The notes under the pieces were generated by a model. It was not told the origin of the DNA. It ran no database searches and saw only the letters and a program-made list of their open reading frames with translations. DNA of 64,000 bases from Plasmodiophora brassicae (taxonomy: Eukaryota; Endomyxa; Phytomyxea; Plasmodiophorida; Plasmodiophoridae): contig JASFAU010000011.1 in assembly GCA_039704465.1 (NCBI GenBank), positions 496,001 to 560,000 on the forward strand, read 5' to 3'. Below, one piece after another: positions 47,425 through 58,916 of the stretch; the stretch's first letter is position 1, and each line of letters opens with the position of its first letter. The position numbers were made by a program, and so were the translations under genes.

Positions 47425-50400
47425 CTACTCGCCGTATTTGTTCAGGTCAAGAGTGACGCTGCCAGACCGGCTGGTCAGCCTGTCTTTGTAGACGCCGACA
47501 AGGGCGTCGGCCTTGTCGAAGAAGGTGTCTTTCAGGCTGATGACAATGCATTGCAGGTTATCCTCGTGTGCGCGGTATCGAACGTAGCGAGCGACCTTCG
47601 TCACGTTCGTCTTGTCCAGGGCAGCATCGACCTCGTCGAGAACGAAGAACGGTGATGGACGATAACTGTGGATCGCGAACAGCAGTGCAAGGGCGGCGAC
47701 TGTCTTCTCGCCACCGGACAGCTGCTCCATGTCTCTGAACCGCTTCATTGGGGGCATTGCATGGAATTTGATGCCACCAGCGAACGGGTCCTCTGCATTC
47801 TCCAGCGTCAAGTACGCGTTGCCGCCGAGCGGAAAACGTGAGCTTCTCGTCAGCTGCTTGTACACGTCGTCGATTGCTCCAGATACCTGGAAAATAGCAT
47901 TAGATGATTGCATTTCAAGTTTGCATACTGCATCAATAACGTGGTTGAATGCATCCATGAACAGCGACAAACGCTCCGCCCGGTTCTTCTGGAACAGCTC
48001 TCCTGCAGCCTTGGAACTGTTCTTCGCGTCCTCGAATTCCGCGCCGGCGCTCGCAAGCCGTTCTAGAAATTAACCGGTTCAGAACCCGGCTTGGGCGTCC
48101 TTGAAGTGGTTCGGCTCACCTTTGACTTCATCGAACTTGCCAAACGACTTCAGATTCGGCGCAAGGGCATCTATTTGAGCGGAAAGGCGTTCGAGCTCGT
48201 CTTCCAGCTGCGATTTCAGAGCGTTGTACTCCTCGGCAGTTGTGATGTTTCGCTCATAGCGAAGGCCGCTGAAATCGATCTCGTCTGTGCCTATAATTTC
48301 GACATCTTGCACATCGAGCTGCGACTGCGATTGCGACTGCGACTGCAACTGAGCCAAATCCTCTCGGGAAGACGATTCATCCGCTTCGCTCCCGACGGAC
48401 GGCGACCGTGGCCGCCCACGTCTCCGGCTCGAACGTGCACCGCGACGCTTCTTAAGCGGTATCTGAATTTGCTCAAGCTTGCATATCTGCAGCATGTCGC
48501 GGCGCCGCTGCTGGATCTTCGCCGTTTCTGCCTCAATCGACACGATCGTCGATTGCACATCCGCTGAACAAGGGGGCGTCAGCCGAGCAACACTACGACT
48601 CCGACGTGATTCGACGAACCGAGTTTCCGCATGTAGTCGTTCAGCGAGTCCTTGAGAAGCTTGACACGACCTTGATGATCGGCGACAGACTGCTTGGCGT
48701 CGGAAATTTCTTCAGTAGCCTGGATAATAGCCTCCTCGACAGCCTCGATGGACTCGTCAATGGATATTATCATTGCTGTGAACCCAAATCACAATCCGTA
48801 TACATAAGGATCTTATCCGGCATACCTCTCAATTGCGAGAGCTCGGCACGATGTTCCTCGATCGCGGCCTTTCGTTGTTCGAGGACGTCGTCCGTCAAGG
48901 CAACCGATTTCTGATATTCGAGCTGCGCGCGACAGCGGTTTAGACGCGTGGTAATGTCGAGTTGTTTTTCAGCACGGGCGCGCTGCTGCTCGGTATAGTG
49001 CTAACAAAACGGATGCTTAACAGCCAGCCAGCGACCGACAATAATGAACGCCAGTATCACCTCTTCAAACCGACGAACATCGCTGATGTTCACTGCTTGA
49101 GCAAAACTTGCATACACTTCATCCTCTGCCGATTCAATCTCGCGAACAAGTTGTGACAGTTCGGTGTCGCGTAGTTTCTCAATCGAGGATAAAGTATCAG
49201 CCAGCTTCGTTTCAAGCATCGCGGCTTGTTCCCGGCAGTCAGCGATGGATTCGTCAACCTTTGCCAGTTTCTCCTGCGCCACTTTCTTTTCCTGCTCTAA
49301 GTAGCGGACCTGGGAGGAGAGCTGCCCAATCGATGTGCTCAGTTGCCGCTCCTGTTACGCCCGATCAGTTGGGGTGGCCAATTGATTGACAACGATAATG
49401 CGAACCTGAATCACGGCACCATGCTCTGACTCGATCTTGGACAGACGCTCAATCAACCTGTCGCGTTGGTTCTTGAGATCGTTCAGCTTTGAACGATCCC
49501 AGGTGGAGGCCGAGGTAGACGTTTCATCGCGAGCAGCACCGCCAGACATGTTTCCCGACTTGTGCAGCAGTTCGCCATGGATTGTCACCACCTGAGCGAA
49601 CACACCTTTGAGCTAATCGGAGCACTAGCTATGCCTGAACAGACACACCTTGTAACGTCTGGAACCGAAGGCGATAACGCGTGCCTCGTCAAGAGACTCT
49701 GCTAATATAGTATCACCGCAGGCATATAGAAGTGCTTTCTGAACGGATTCGTCGGCCTCAATTACATCCTGAACAAGTTTGACGGCGATCCCGGTCTGAC
49801 AACACTCATGAGAAATTATGAAAGTCAACCTAAGAATCGGGCAACCTGTTGACGGATTGCATCTGCAGAGCTGGGCGGCACATGCAGTGCGTCAAGCGGA
49901 AGGAAAGTCGCTGTGCCGACGCGTTGTTCTTTAAAATAGCGGATGGCTTCAAGGGCTATTGGACAATAGACTCCGTTAAACGAGTCATGATCGGACTTAG
50001 CCACAGATACCGGTCCGCTTCGTGTCGACAACGATCGCATGTAGATTTTTCCCCAAAGCCGTTGCAACAGCGGAGTGGTATCTCCGTTGCGTCGGTCTGC
50101 ATAACGAGCTCAAACGCCCACGAACACCTACGGCACACATAAGTAACGGTACCAAACACAGCAATTTAGTGGACCTGGGTATAGACGCTGGAGAGCTGAA
50201 ATCGCAGCATTGAACCTCGTCTGAAAGTAGATACAATATTAGCTACAGCGACGGTGGCTGAGGCAACATCACCAATACCTCACGAGCCGACTCAGCGCGG
50301 TCGACGCGAATGCCTAAGAGTTGCTGCTCGATAGCTGCAAGCTCCGAGTTCAATTGGGAACGAAGCGTCGCATTCGTTGATTTCGAGTCCATCAGAGATT

Positions 50401-52382
50401 CGAGCTGCGATTGTAACGTGGAAAGCTTCCCGCTTGTTGACGCCAGGTTCTCGTCCAGCTTTTGGAGCCGGGTAACCTGCACTGCCCTAGATGATACTAA
50501 CTGCGCCTCGTGCTTATGTAGACCCTCCAGTTGTGTGCGCATGTCGTTTTCACTCGCGGCCAATGAACTGGACACCACAGTTGATTCCTGGTACACGTGT
50601 ACTGCCACATTGCTTGCAGTACCTTATCTGTAGCTCCAGTCGTTGTCGTTCTTGCCGCATGCCGGCGGTCTTCAGAGCCGCCTCGCGCTGGCATTCTTTG
50701 TAGCGAGCCAAGTTGGCCTCGCTCAACTCCAAAGCCTCTCTGCCAGACTCCTTTGAAGCGTTAAATTCTTCGTATTCTTTCTCCAGTTCCTGCAGCAGAC
50801 ATCGATGAGTCAGGGTTGATACAGACCGCAACGCGCCATTTACAATACCCTGAATTGTTTCTCCAATTTCGTCAATGCAGAACTCTCCTTCTTTCGCTCC
50901 TGAAGTCCCTACAACTGCAGCATAAGCATAGCACTAAGGCGAAACACAGATGAGACGCCTGTGACCTTGGACAGCTCAGCCTCTTCACTTTTGAGTGTTT
51001 CCTCCATGAACTCCTCTTCCTCCTTAAGCTTGATACGTTTCGTGGTCTGGAAGCACTCTGAGAAATCATGCGATTGTTCCGAACGGCAGGCAAACCATGT
51101 CATCAAGAGACTTCTTGCGGTCAGCGATGGACTGCTCAAGGGCGGAGCGTTTCCGACGTGCAGTACCGAGAGCTTTGTTAGACACGTTAATTTGCCGCTC
51201 AATGTCAGATCGCTCTTCGCTAAGCTGCAGGCCAATGTAGTCAATGAACCGGAGAGCGAATTGAAAATATTACCAAATACCTCTTCTTCATCCGCCCTAG
51301 CTTCCTTCAATCGTTCAGCTTGCGCCTTTAAGTCCTCTCCCATGTGAAAGAGTTGCCACAAGAAGAGCTGTTCCTTCAACTCCTGTCGCGATGCACATAG
51401 CTCCTGGAAGCGTTTAGCTTCTTCCTGAAAAGGACCAATGTAAGAAAATGCGCCACTGTGGTTCAATCAGGCACCTTTTGTTCTTTCAACTGTCGTTTCT
51501 CCTTCGCCAGCCCCTTCCTCTTCTCGAATGATCGCAGGAACTGCGTTTCAGCTTCTGAAGCGGATCTTTGTAGCTAGGTTACACGGTTAACCCTCAATCC
51601 GCCAATGACGTCATCGTCTCACCTCAGTGTACGTTTGCTGAAGCCTCGCGGATCCAGATATCTCTTCAAACAGGTTTGTCAGCTCTGATGACGACTTTTG
51701 GGCAATTGACTCGACATCGCCCTGGAAGACCAGAGAGTTTCGCGCACGAACCAGCACGCCAATGTCGGCGAGAAGGGACTCGTACTCCGACCTGCGAAGG
51801 CAACGGTAAGGTATGCCTCGATATCTGCCACGCTGTATGGTGACCATTTGATTGTCCTGCCATTGTAGGTGTACGTCGTCTTGCAGGACACCGCTAAAAT
51901 GAATTCGTCTCAGATATTCCCGATCGGCGATTCTGTTTACAGCCCTGTACCGGATATGGCTCGACGGAACGTTGTCACCATTCTGTCTGCATCTTCGTAC
52001 ACGATTTCAACAAATGCGCTGTCCGCCTGCGTACCGTCCGCCTGGAAATTCCTCAGCAACATTGCTATGAAGGCGCCTACGCCAAATCCAGTCTCACCGC
52101 ACGATGGATAAGATCCTTGACTTGGCTGCCGCGTAACTGCATTGTCTTCACGCCGAGCACGAAACTATCCGCATTGTCAGACCTGTGCGCGTCGTACCGT
52201 GTTGCCGCCGGCACCAACCTGATGGCATCCATCAAGTTGGACTTGCCGGACCCATTGCACCCGACGATGCAGGTGAACGTGCGGAACGGGCCGACGACCT
52301 GCTCCCCGCCCCACGACTTGAAGTCCTTGACGATCAGCTCGCGTATGCCGCCGCCGGCCTTCTCGGCGCGATCCGCCGCCAT
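47425..52382 (-). CDS. SMC1: Cohesin ATPase subunit SMC1
   Basis: A many-exon gene (introns mostly 40-60 bp) starting at MAADRAEKAGGGIREL (52382) and ending LDLNKYGE. The N-terminal head has KDFKSWGGEQVVGPF and Walker A GCNGSGKSNLMDAI. The first intron restores DAI-SFVLGVKTMQLRG. The segment NSLVFQGDVESIAQKSS is SMC1-typical. Long coiled coils flank a hinge around YCPIALEAIRYFKEQRVGTA and HKSGNMSGGAARDE. The C-terminal head has LSGGEKTVAALALLFAIHSY, the Walker B FFVLDEVDAALD and VISLKDTFFDKADALVGVY. It acts with SMC3 and a kleisin in sister-chromatid cohesion. The Walker A residue usually Pro (GPNGSGKS) is Cys here. All core motifs are present, so the gene looks functional. Confidence 0.93.
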
Positions 52383-52719
52383 CGCGACTCGCGACGACAA
52401 ATTCCCGAACTGCTCTGCCGCTTGGCGGGCTTGGGGACCCGACGGGGACCCCGGCCCACAATTGCCGCGTCGCAGTTTTCACCCCCAGCGCCCCCTACCG
52501 TACAGCGGGAATTACAACGGCATTTAGAATACCAGGTCGAACAATCGCCAGGTCGAATAAACAGTCATCAGGTCATTTGAAGGACGCCTGCAGTGTCGAA
52601 TCAAGGGCCTGGTCCTTGATATTTGCGGGACAAGCAGCGTCAGGCACGCGCGTGCCACAGATCGAGTTCAGAGGCATCTGGTGTCGTGGCAGGCGGCTTG
52701 GCGTAGTCTAATGTCGTCC
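52383..52719. other. Divergent intergenic region between SMC1 and the LRR gene
   Basis: This must hold both 5' regions. I see no clear TATA box or repeat. Part of it may be an unrecognised 5' exon of the LRR gene. Confidence 0.5.
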
Positions 52720-53830
52720 ATGTTTCACCGAGGTACGCGCCTGGAATCCAGGCGCAACAGGCACGATCTGACTGGCGATTCAGTCACATTGGCAATTGCG
52801 ATGGGCCTCGCAATTCGGGCGCAGGCCAACATTTGCACCTGGTATAATGTCGGGTGTTCGGGCTCCAGCACTGTCGTGTACATTATGGGATGACGAGGGA
52901 ATGTGGAATTGCGGACCTGACGCATACGCTGTGTATAGGTTGGGAAACTGGTCGATGCCCAGCGGTCACATTGACGCCACCTGGTTCTCCGGTTCGAATA
53001 TGACCCCAGGACAGTATACATCATTGTATGTTGTCCATATACTTGGCAATTCTACCGGTCGTGCTGACGTCTTTGTTCAGGCTGCTGAACAACCTTCAGA
53101 TCACCGGCATTGCAGCAGACACTTTCCGTGCCATGACCAACCTGCTAGAACTGTATGTACCCCAGCAAGAGTTCACCTACCCACATAGGACCCCTGACGT
53201 GATTTCACAGGGACCTGTCTGACAACCTGCTGTCCCAGATACAGCCAGGCACATTCGACAACTTATCAAAGCTTCAGCGACTGTACGAACACTTGGTTGA
53301 CCTGGCGAACCCTACAGCTCGTTAATCCCTGAACAGGAACTTGCAGCGCAACAAGGTCACGTTGATGCCGTCAGGGATCCTGGATGCACTGATATCACTG
53401 TCCTACATGTCCGTCCAATTTGTCGCTCGAAATCTTCCTGCTAACTCCACCTGCGCGCTTAGTGGCCTCGAATACAATCCGGATCTGGGCGCGCTTCCTC
53501 GGACGCTATTCTCCAAGCAGGCCCACTACACAGGCAACTGGCCGTTCCCTCTGTACGACACCACCAACAGCCACGCCGATGCTGGTGTTCGTTAACCAGC
53601 ATTTGACTGTCAGGACGCTTCGTCTTCGAATCGGCATGCCCAGCCTGAAATGTGTCCCATTGCCGCCGCCGAACATGTCGCTGTCGAACTATTGGAATGA
53701 CGGGCTGCAGACCTGTCCAGACGACGGGACGACGGGCGGGTCCTCGTCAGGGGCCGTCACGCACCGCTCCAGGAGCAACGTCGTTGTCACTGTGGTCGTC
53801 ACCATCATTTCTGCCGTGCTTCTCTTGTGA
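52720..53830 (+). CDS. Leucine-rich-repeat membrane protein
   Basis: Seven exons (52720-52848, 52898-53025, 53081-53152, 53211-53282, 53337-53408, 53463-53552, 53614-53830) with introns of 49-61 bp join to 259 residues. After a hydrophobic LAIAMGLAIRAQA (likely signal sequence) and a Cys-containing cap (NICTWYN, MWNCGPDAY) come 24-residue LRRs: LLNNLQITGIAADTF, LDLSDNLLSQIQPGTF and LNLQRNKVTLMPSGIL. A capping region (GLEYNPDLGALPRTLF, LKCVPLPPPNM, CPDDGTTGG) leads to a C-terminal helix (NVVVTVVVTIISAVLLL), so it is probably surface-anchored. The three core LRRs are each exactly one 72-nt exon with phase-2 introns. There is no cytoplasmic kinase. The first exon and true start are uncertain. 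Confidence 0.75.
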
Positions 53831-53958
53831 ACATGTCGACATCAATACAGAGCGTGTAACGGTACCCGAGAGGGTACGCTTGATGAGGAGGTCAGGCGCG
53901 GCGGTACCCTCGGGGGCTTGCGACCTGTCACAGTGGACGTCCATTGTACGCGCGCGCG

Positions 53959-54860
53959 ATGGAGACTGGCTCGCTGGATCGCATGAAGGATGTAGTGACA
54001 AAGGTGCTAGAGAAACGCGGGGTCCTAGCTCGTCTTCGTGTAGGCCAGGCTGCAGAGTTCGGTTCGATGCGCTGTGCTGATACGGGACGGTAGGCAGAGT
54101 TAAGGTCGGAGGTGTTCGCGGCTGTGGATGAGCACGAGCGTGGAGAGTCGGCCCCTCGCGATGTCGAACCCATCAGCAGCGAAGCTCTGCAGATTGTCGT
54201 TGACTTTCTCCGCGTTCATAAGTTGAAGCATACACTGTCGGTGCTATCGCACGAAGCCAGCGTCGGACAAGATGCGTTAAACCGGTCGGTGTCCGACAAA
54301 TCCATCCTCGAGGACATGCTCGCAAGTAAACGCAAAGCGTCCGTTGAGGTGAAAATACCGGTCGTACCTGGTGGCGTCCCGACAACCACGACATCGGCTC
54401 CTCAGCTCCCTGACATCACGAAGATCGATGACATGCTGGAGAGGCTTAATGAGAAACAGTCCAAGACGCTCGCAGGTATAACACAACATCCTCGTCAGCT
54501 ATGCAGCAACTAACGCGAACACCAGCACAAGCGGCGCTGGACCATGAACCAGCGAAATCGGTCGATGACCAGTATTCGGACGTGGACGACCTTGTCGTGT
54601 TGGATGATAACGACGAACTTGACTCGAGCCTGTACGCCGCATCTGACGCCAACCTGTCGATTAGCATCAGCACGGACGTTCTGTTCCCCAAGCTGCCGTC
54701 ACTGAGCGACGTACACGACCCGGCGGCGCCCATTCCATCCAGCAACGAGGACGACGTCCTCGAGCGCAGCTTCAGTGATGATCCCATCGTAGATGACGAG
54801 GCCCTTGATGCATTCGATATCGTTCAGGACGCACGACGGTCATCAACGTTCGCATTCTGA
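53959..54860 (+). CDS. CEP43: FOP/FGFR1OP-like LisH centrosomal protein
   Basis: Three exons (53959-54039, 54094-54475, 54526-54860) with introns of 54 and 50 bp give 265 residues. The N-terminus METGSLDRMKDVV, the segment VLEKRGVLARLR, and AELRSEVFAAVDEHE across the first intron match the TOF/FOP domain, in which a short helix is followed by a LisH dimerisation motif (ALQIVVDFLRVHKLKHTLSV). The C-terminal half is acidic and low-complexity (YSDVDDLVVLDDNDELDSS). Animal and protist FOP proteins sit at centrosomes, basal bodies and cilium bases, so this gene suggests the organism has a flagellated stage. Family assignment rests on the N-terminal 80 residues. Confidence 0.8.
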
Positions 54861-55347
54861 TACAACCTTATGCTGCTATCCTTTCGTTACCCAACCGTCT
54901 TTGCCCATGGGCGCATCGATGCGTAAACGGCCAGTTGCGACTCATTTCAACTTGCGCCTGTTGTCGATAGGCAACGCCACTTGCCTGGCAAGCTGTCCTT
55001 CCGCGTGACGGTGGGTCTGGTCGCTTGCTCGGGTTGCCCCAATAATGCCGACCAGGCTGACGTCAGGCGATAGGGTCGTCCGTAACCTGAGCTCGAACGA
55101 TATATCCTCCGAGGCATCGTCGCCTGCATCCGTTGCCCAGATAACGTTCGCCGGCTCTTGATACGACAGCGTACTTGTTGTTCGGCTATCAGCGCACCGA
55201 TGGCGTCACTGAATAGCGCTATGCATCGATTGGTTCCAACGGGTTGGCGACCCGTTTCTAATTCCGGATGGTCACGGGTGCCCAAACCGCGGGTTCACCA
55301 ACGCAGCAGCAGGGAGACACGTCTGCGCGACCTGCCGGCCGAAGCCG
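54861..55347. other. Intergenic region
   Basis: Between the FOP-like gene and the first ankyrin gene. Short frames on both strands show no recognisable motif, splice pattern or repeat. Confidence 0.6.
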
Positions 55348-56784
55348 ATGACATTCATTGCGCTGCCGCTGTGTGCGATGCTCGCTGCGTCCATGTCGAC
55401 GTGCAGCGCTGGTCTGTTTGACTCGTCCGTTGACGTGTGCCTGCGCAAATCATACGCCGATAACAATGGTCGGCGGTTCGCGCAGGTCGTCGAAGGGGCG
55501 ACGTATACGAGCCGCGGGTGGGCCTGCAGAATGTTCCACGATGCCGTCCGACGCAACCGAGTCGATCTGGTACGGAGCATCCTCACCTGGGGACAGCGGC
55601 TGAACGACATGGAGAACTGCGAAGCACGCGACGACAACGATCGCGTTCTCCACCAGTCCGCTCTCAGTCTGGCTATAGACAACAACAACCTCGACATGGT
55701 TAAGGTGCTGTTCCAGTCGCAGAACGGACCGAGATTGCCAAAAGGCCGATCCAGCGTACCGTACGCCAGCGCCAAGAAGGGCACAGCCGGGATCGTTGCG
55801 TTCCTGCTGGACAATGACGCCCATCTTAAGGACGACGACTGCTACTGGGCCAACGCCATGATCGCCGCCATCGGCACAGCGGGAGACGTCGCAATCGTTC
55901 AGGTTCTGCTCGACAAGATTTCGCCCTGGACGAAAGCGACACGATCGTATCTGCATGAAGCCGTTCAGCATAACAACGTCCCCGTCGCCAGGGTCCTTCT
56001 CGAGCGCAACGTCGTCCAGGTCGACGAACGCGGCGACTGCAACAACACGGCCCTTCATGTGGCCGTCGCCAAGCCTGGCCAGATCGAAATGGTTGCACTG
56101 CTGCTGGAGAAAGGCGCCGATCCACGCCTGCTGAACATCTACTGCAAGTCCGTCTACGACGTCTGTCATCAGGATTACCATTCCAACCTAGCGTTCGCCA
56201 AGAAAACCATCGCGAGCAGGGAAGCGAAGAAGGCCGCCGAGGCTCAGGAACGCCATAGACAAGCGAGGCTGAGAGAAGAAGAGCAGAGGCGCCTCGCTCT
56301 AGAGCAAGCTGAGCGCGACGCAGAGATCAAACACAAAGTCAAGCTGCAGCGACTACTGGACCAGACGAAGAATGCCACGTCGGAAGCAATCGACGCGTTT
56401 CGGCGTTCAATCCTCAAGCGGCAATCGGTCGACGAACCGGGACGTGACGCCCCTGTCAGCCAACCAACGTCCAGCGGCCGAATCATAGCCAAGCGCGCGC
56501 TTCAGGCGTCCGCCGCGCTGGTACTTGGCGCCACTGGACTGGTCCTTGCCAGCGAACGTTCCGTCGAGGAATCCCATCACGACCGTCCGTCGGGAAAGCT
56601 GTCTGATCTTGTGAACGTTCGTGGCGCCATTGCCCCCACTGCTGCTATCACGTTGGCGGTTGGTGCCAAGATCCTGCGCAGCCGTAAACGCTCGCCGGGC
56701 CGTAAATCCACATCGTCGTCGCCGTCCACGTCGTCAATACCAGCCTTCATCGCATTGTCAGTTGCCGCGCTGTTCTGCGTATAG
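55348..56784 (+). CDS. Secreted or surface ankyrin-repeat protein, copy 1
   Basis: A single exon of 478 codons starting MTFIALPLCAMLAASMSTCSA, a signal peptide. Ankyrin-type repeats cover about residues 60-290 (RMFHDAVRRNRVDLVRSIL, ALSLAIDNNNLDMVKVLF, YLHEAVQHNNVPVARVLL, NTALHVAVAKPGQIEMVALL). A charged helical segment (REAKKAAEAQERHRQARLRE) follows, then a C-terminal region with two or three hydrophobic stretches (ASAALVLGATGLVLAS, AAITLAVGAKIL, IPAFIALSVAALFCV) that could anchor it in a membrane. Repeats contain unusual conserved Cys and Trp. It is a tandem paralogue of the next gene. It is intronless, unlike almost all neighbours, which may mean retro-duplication or recent expansion. Function is unknown. 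Confidence 0.85.
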   Translation: MTFIALPLCAMLAASMSTCSAGLFDSSVDVCLRKSYADNNGRRFAQVVEGATYTSRGWACRMFHDAVRRNRVDLVRSILTWGQRLNDMENCEARDDNDRVLHQSALSLAIDNNNLDMVKVLFQSQNGPRLPKGRSSVPYASAKKGTAGIVAFLLDNDAHLKDDDCYWANAMIAAIGTAGDVAIVQVLLDKISPWTKATRSYLHEAVQHNNVPVARVLLERNVVQVDERGDCNNTALHVAVAKPGQIEMVALLLEKGADPRLLNIYCKSVYDVCHQDYHSNLAFAKKTIASREAKKAAEAQERHRQARLREEEQRRLALEQAERDAEIKHKVKLQRLLDQTKNATSEAIDAFRRSILKRQSVDEPGRDAPVSQPTSSGRIIAKRALQASAALVLGATGLVLASERSVEESHHDRPSGKLSDLVNVRGAIAPTAAITLAVGAKILRSRKRSPGRKSTSSSPSTSSIPAFIALSVAALFCV

Positions 56785-57017
56785 CGGCGTGTTTTAGCAT
56801 ACATGCCACTGAGACGTGACTGATACACTATCGACGAGGTGGGTTACAAATGGCACAAGTCCGAGACTGCATCGGCTGCACAGGCGGCCGGGACCATTTC
56901 TAATTCGGGCGGCTGAAGGAGCTGCTGGTTGCTAAAACCGAGTGAGGCAAACAGGGCAGCCGCCGCGTCCATCATCGGTGAGGAGGAGAAGCTTGGTTCT
57001 TGCCAGGCGCCCGCCGA

Positions 57018-58475
57018 ATGGCCGTCTTGGCACTGCGCGTGTGTGTGGTTCTTGCATTGCGCGCCGTGGTCTGCAGTGGATATCTGTCAGTGAGCCAATA
57101 TAACTCTAGGATGGCCATCGACGAAGCGTTTAGGACCGACGACGCCGGGCGTTTCCTCTGGTCGATAAGCGAGGCGTTGGATGAAGGATGGGCGTGCCAT
57201 TGGTTCCATAAGGCCGTCCGAGACAGCAAGCTCAACCTGGTGCGAAGAATCGTGGGAAGCCAGCTGAGCCAACTGGTGAACTGTCATGCACCCGATAGCA
57301 GTGACGTGTCGCCACTGCGCCTCGCCATAGACAACAACAACCTCGAAATGGTGAAGGTGCTCTTCCAGTCGCCGCACCGACCACAGCTGGGGGGACGCGG
57401 GCAACGGCTGTCTAGCGTGGCCTACTCCTGTTCCAAGAAGGGCGGTGCACCTATCGTGCGTTTCCTGCTGGAAGCCGATCCACAACATTTCGAGTGCTTC
57501 AGCTGCTGGGATGCTGCCATGTTCGACGCCATCGGCAAAGCACAGGAGGTCGACACCGTCCAGTTGCTGCTTGATGGGGTCAAATCCTGGAAGAAACCCG
57601 AACGGTCGTTCCTGCAAGAAGCCGTCCTGCACAACCATGTCCCAATCGCCAAGCTCCTTATTGAGCGCAAAGTCGTTCAAGTCGACGAACTCGACCACCA
57701 CAACAACACGGCGCTTCACATGGCAGTCGCCAAGCCCGGCCAGATCGACATGGTTATCCTCCTGCTGGAGAAAGGTGCCGATCCACGCGTGAGGAACATG
57801 TACTGCCAGACCGCCGAGGACGTCACCCGTTCAGACTACGTTTCGAACCTGGCGTTTGCCAGGAAGTCCATCTTGGAGAGGGAAGCGAAAATGGCACGCG
57901 AAGCTCAAGAACGAGACGCGTTGGCAAAGCAGGCCGCCGAAGACAACGAACGACTCACTAAGGAACAGGCTAAACGCGACGCAGCGAGACGACACGCCGC
58001 TGACGTACAACGGCGACTTGACATGAAGAGGAACGCTACCTCGGAAGCACTTCAGGCGTTCCAGCGTTCAGTCGCCAAGCAGAACCTGCAGGCCGACGCG
58101 CACGAGCCCGTTTCATCGGTGAGACAACCAACGTCCAGACCCCGAGTCGTGGCCAGGCGCGCACTTCAAGCCACAGCATTGCTGGTTGGTACTGCCGGGG
58201 CCGTCGTTATTCACGACTGGGTCGTCAAGCGAAGCGATGCTCGCCGATCTGGAAAGCGGCCGCGTCTCGTGAAGACTTGGCCTCTTACAAGTACTGCTGT
58301 TGCATCAGCTGCCGCCATCACGTTGGCAATAAGCACCAAGGTCATCAGCACACACAGGCCGGTCCCTGACTCACGCCACGTACCCACAATCTCGTCGTCC
58401 CCGGCACCGCCGTCAGGCGCGTCTGCCGTCGTCGCTGGGTTATCAGGCCTGGCAACCATGCTAATCTGCATTTAG
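57018..58475 (+). CDS. Secreted or surface ankyrin-repeat protein, copy 2
   Basis: A single exon of 485 codons from MAVLALRVCVVLALRAVVCS (signal peptide; upstream in-frame extension has no ATG). It has the same layout as copy 1: ankyrins (HWFHKAVRDSKLNLVRRIV, PLRLAIDNNNLEMVKVLF, SFLQEAVLHNHVPIAKLL, NTALHMAVAKPGQIDMVILL), a helical EREAKMAREAQERDA segment and hydrophobic C-terminal stretches (ALQATALLVGTAGAVVI, SAAAITLAISTKVI, VVAGLSGLATMLICI). Identity to copy 1 is highest in the repeats and weak at both ends. The pair, with the fragment downstream, is a local tandem array. Secretion or membrane display is inferred from the signal peptide. The target is unknown. Confidence 0.85.
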   Translation: MAVLALRVCVVLALRAVVCSGYLSVSQYNSRMAIDEAFRTDDAGRFLWSISEALDEGWACHWFHKAVRDSKLNLVRRIVGSQLSQLVNCHAPDSSDVSPLRLAIDNNNLEMVKVLFQSPHRPQLGGRGQRLSSVAYSCSKKGGAPIVRFLLEADPQHFECFSCWDAAMFDAIGKAQEVDTVQLLLDGVKSWKKPERSFLQEAVLHNHVPIAKLLIERKVVQVDELDHHNNTALHMAVAKPGQIDMVILLLEKGADPRVRNMYCQTAEDVTRSDYVSNLAFARKSILEREAKMAREAQERDALAKQAAEDNERLTKEQAKRDAARRHAADVQRRLDMKRNATSEALQAFQRSVAKQNLQADAHEPVSSVRQPTSRPRVVARRALQATALLVGTAGAVVIHDWVVKRSDARRSGKRPRLVKTWPLTSTAVASAAAITLAISTKVISTHRPVPDSRHVPTISSSPAPPSGASAVVAGLSGLATMLICI

Positions 58476-58524
58476 AACCCGGGCATTACACAACAGCAGA
58501 ATGTGATCGTAATGGGACGCCAGT

Positions 58525-58800
58525 GTGGGCGGGGATGGGCTCCAACGTGCCCAGATCGACACGGTGCGGTTGCTGCTGGAGGCTGGCACCGAGCGGCGCG
58601 TCCTCAACAGGAAGCAGGTGTCGCCGAGGACGTGTATGCTTTGTCTTCCGAATCGAGTAGTATACGCCAAGAAGGCCTTGACGGAGAGGGAAGCACACGA
58701 CGCATGCCACAGCCAGGACCTGAGGCTCAACGACGACCCGGCGCGACGGCCTCCCCGCCGTCCCACGTGTGGCTTACACGTGAAGATGGCAGTCCTTTGA
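58525..58800 (+). pseudogene. Decayed third ankyrin copy
   Basis: QIDTVRLLLEAGTERRVLN and, further on, VVYAKKALTEREAHDA match the last ankyrin and following helix of copies 1 and 2 (QIDMVILLLEKGADPR, LAFARKSILEREAK). Between them the homology jumps frame (VAEDVY lies in another frame) and upstream ankyrins and signal peptide are missing. It is a truncated, frameshifted remnant of the tandem array. Confidence 0.8.
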
Positions 58801-58916
58801 TCCATAACGTCACTGTCTTGGCTCATTGGCTAGCGCATGGACAGCGCGGTCGACATCCGCTGAATCGTTGTTCATTGAAGTACGTTTGCATGGTTACCGG
58901 GGAGCGCCGAACGTGC

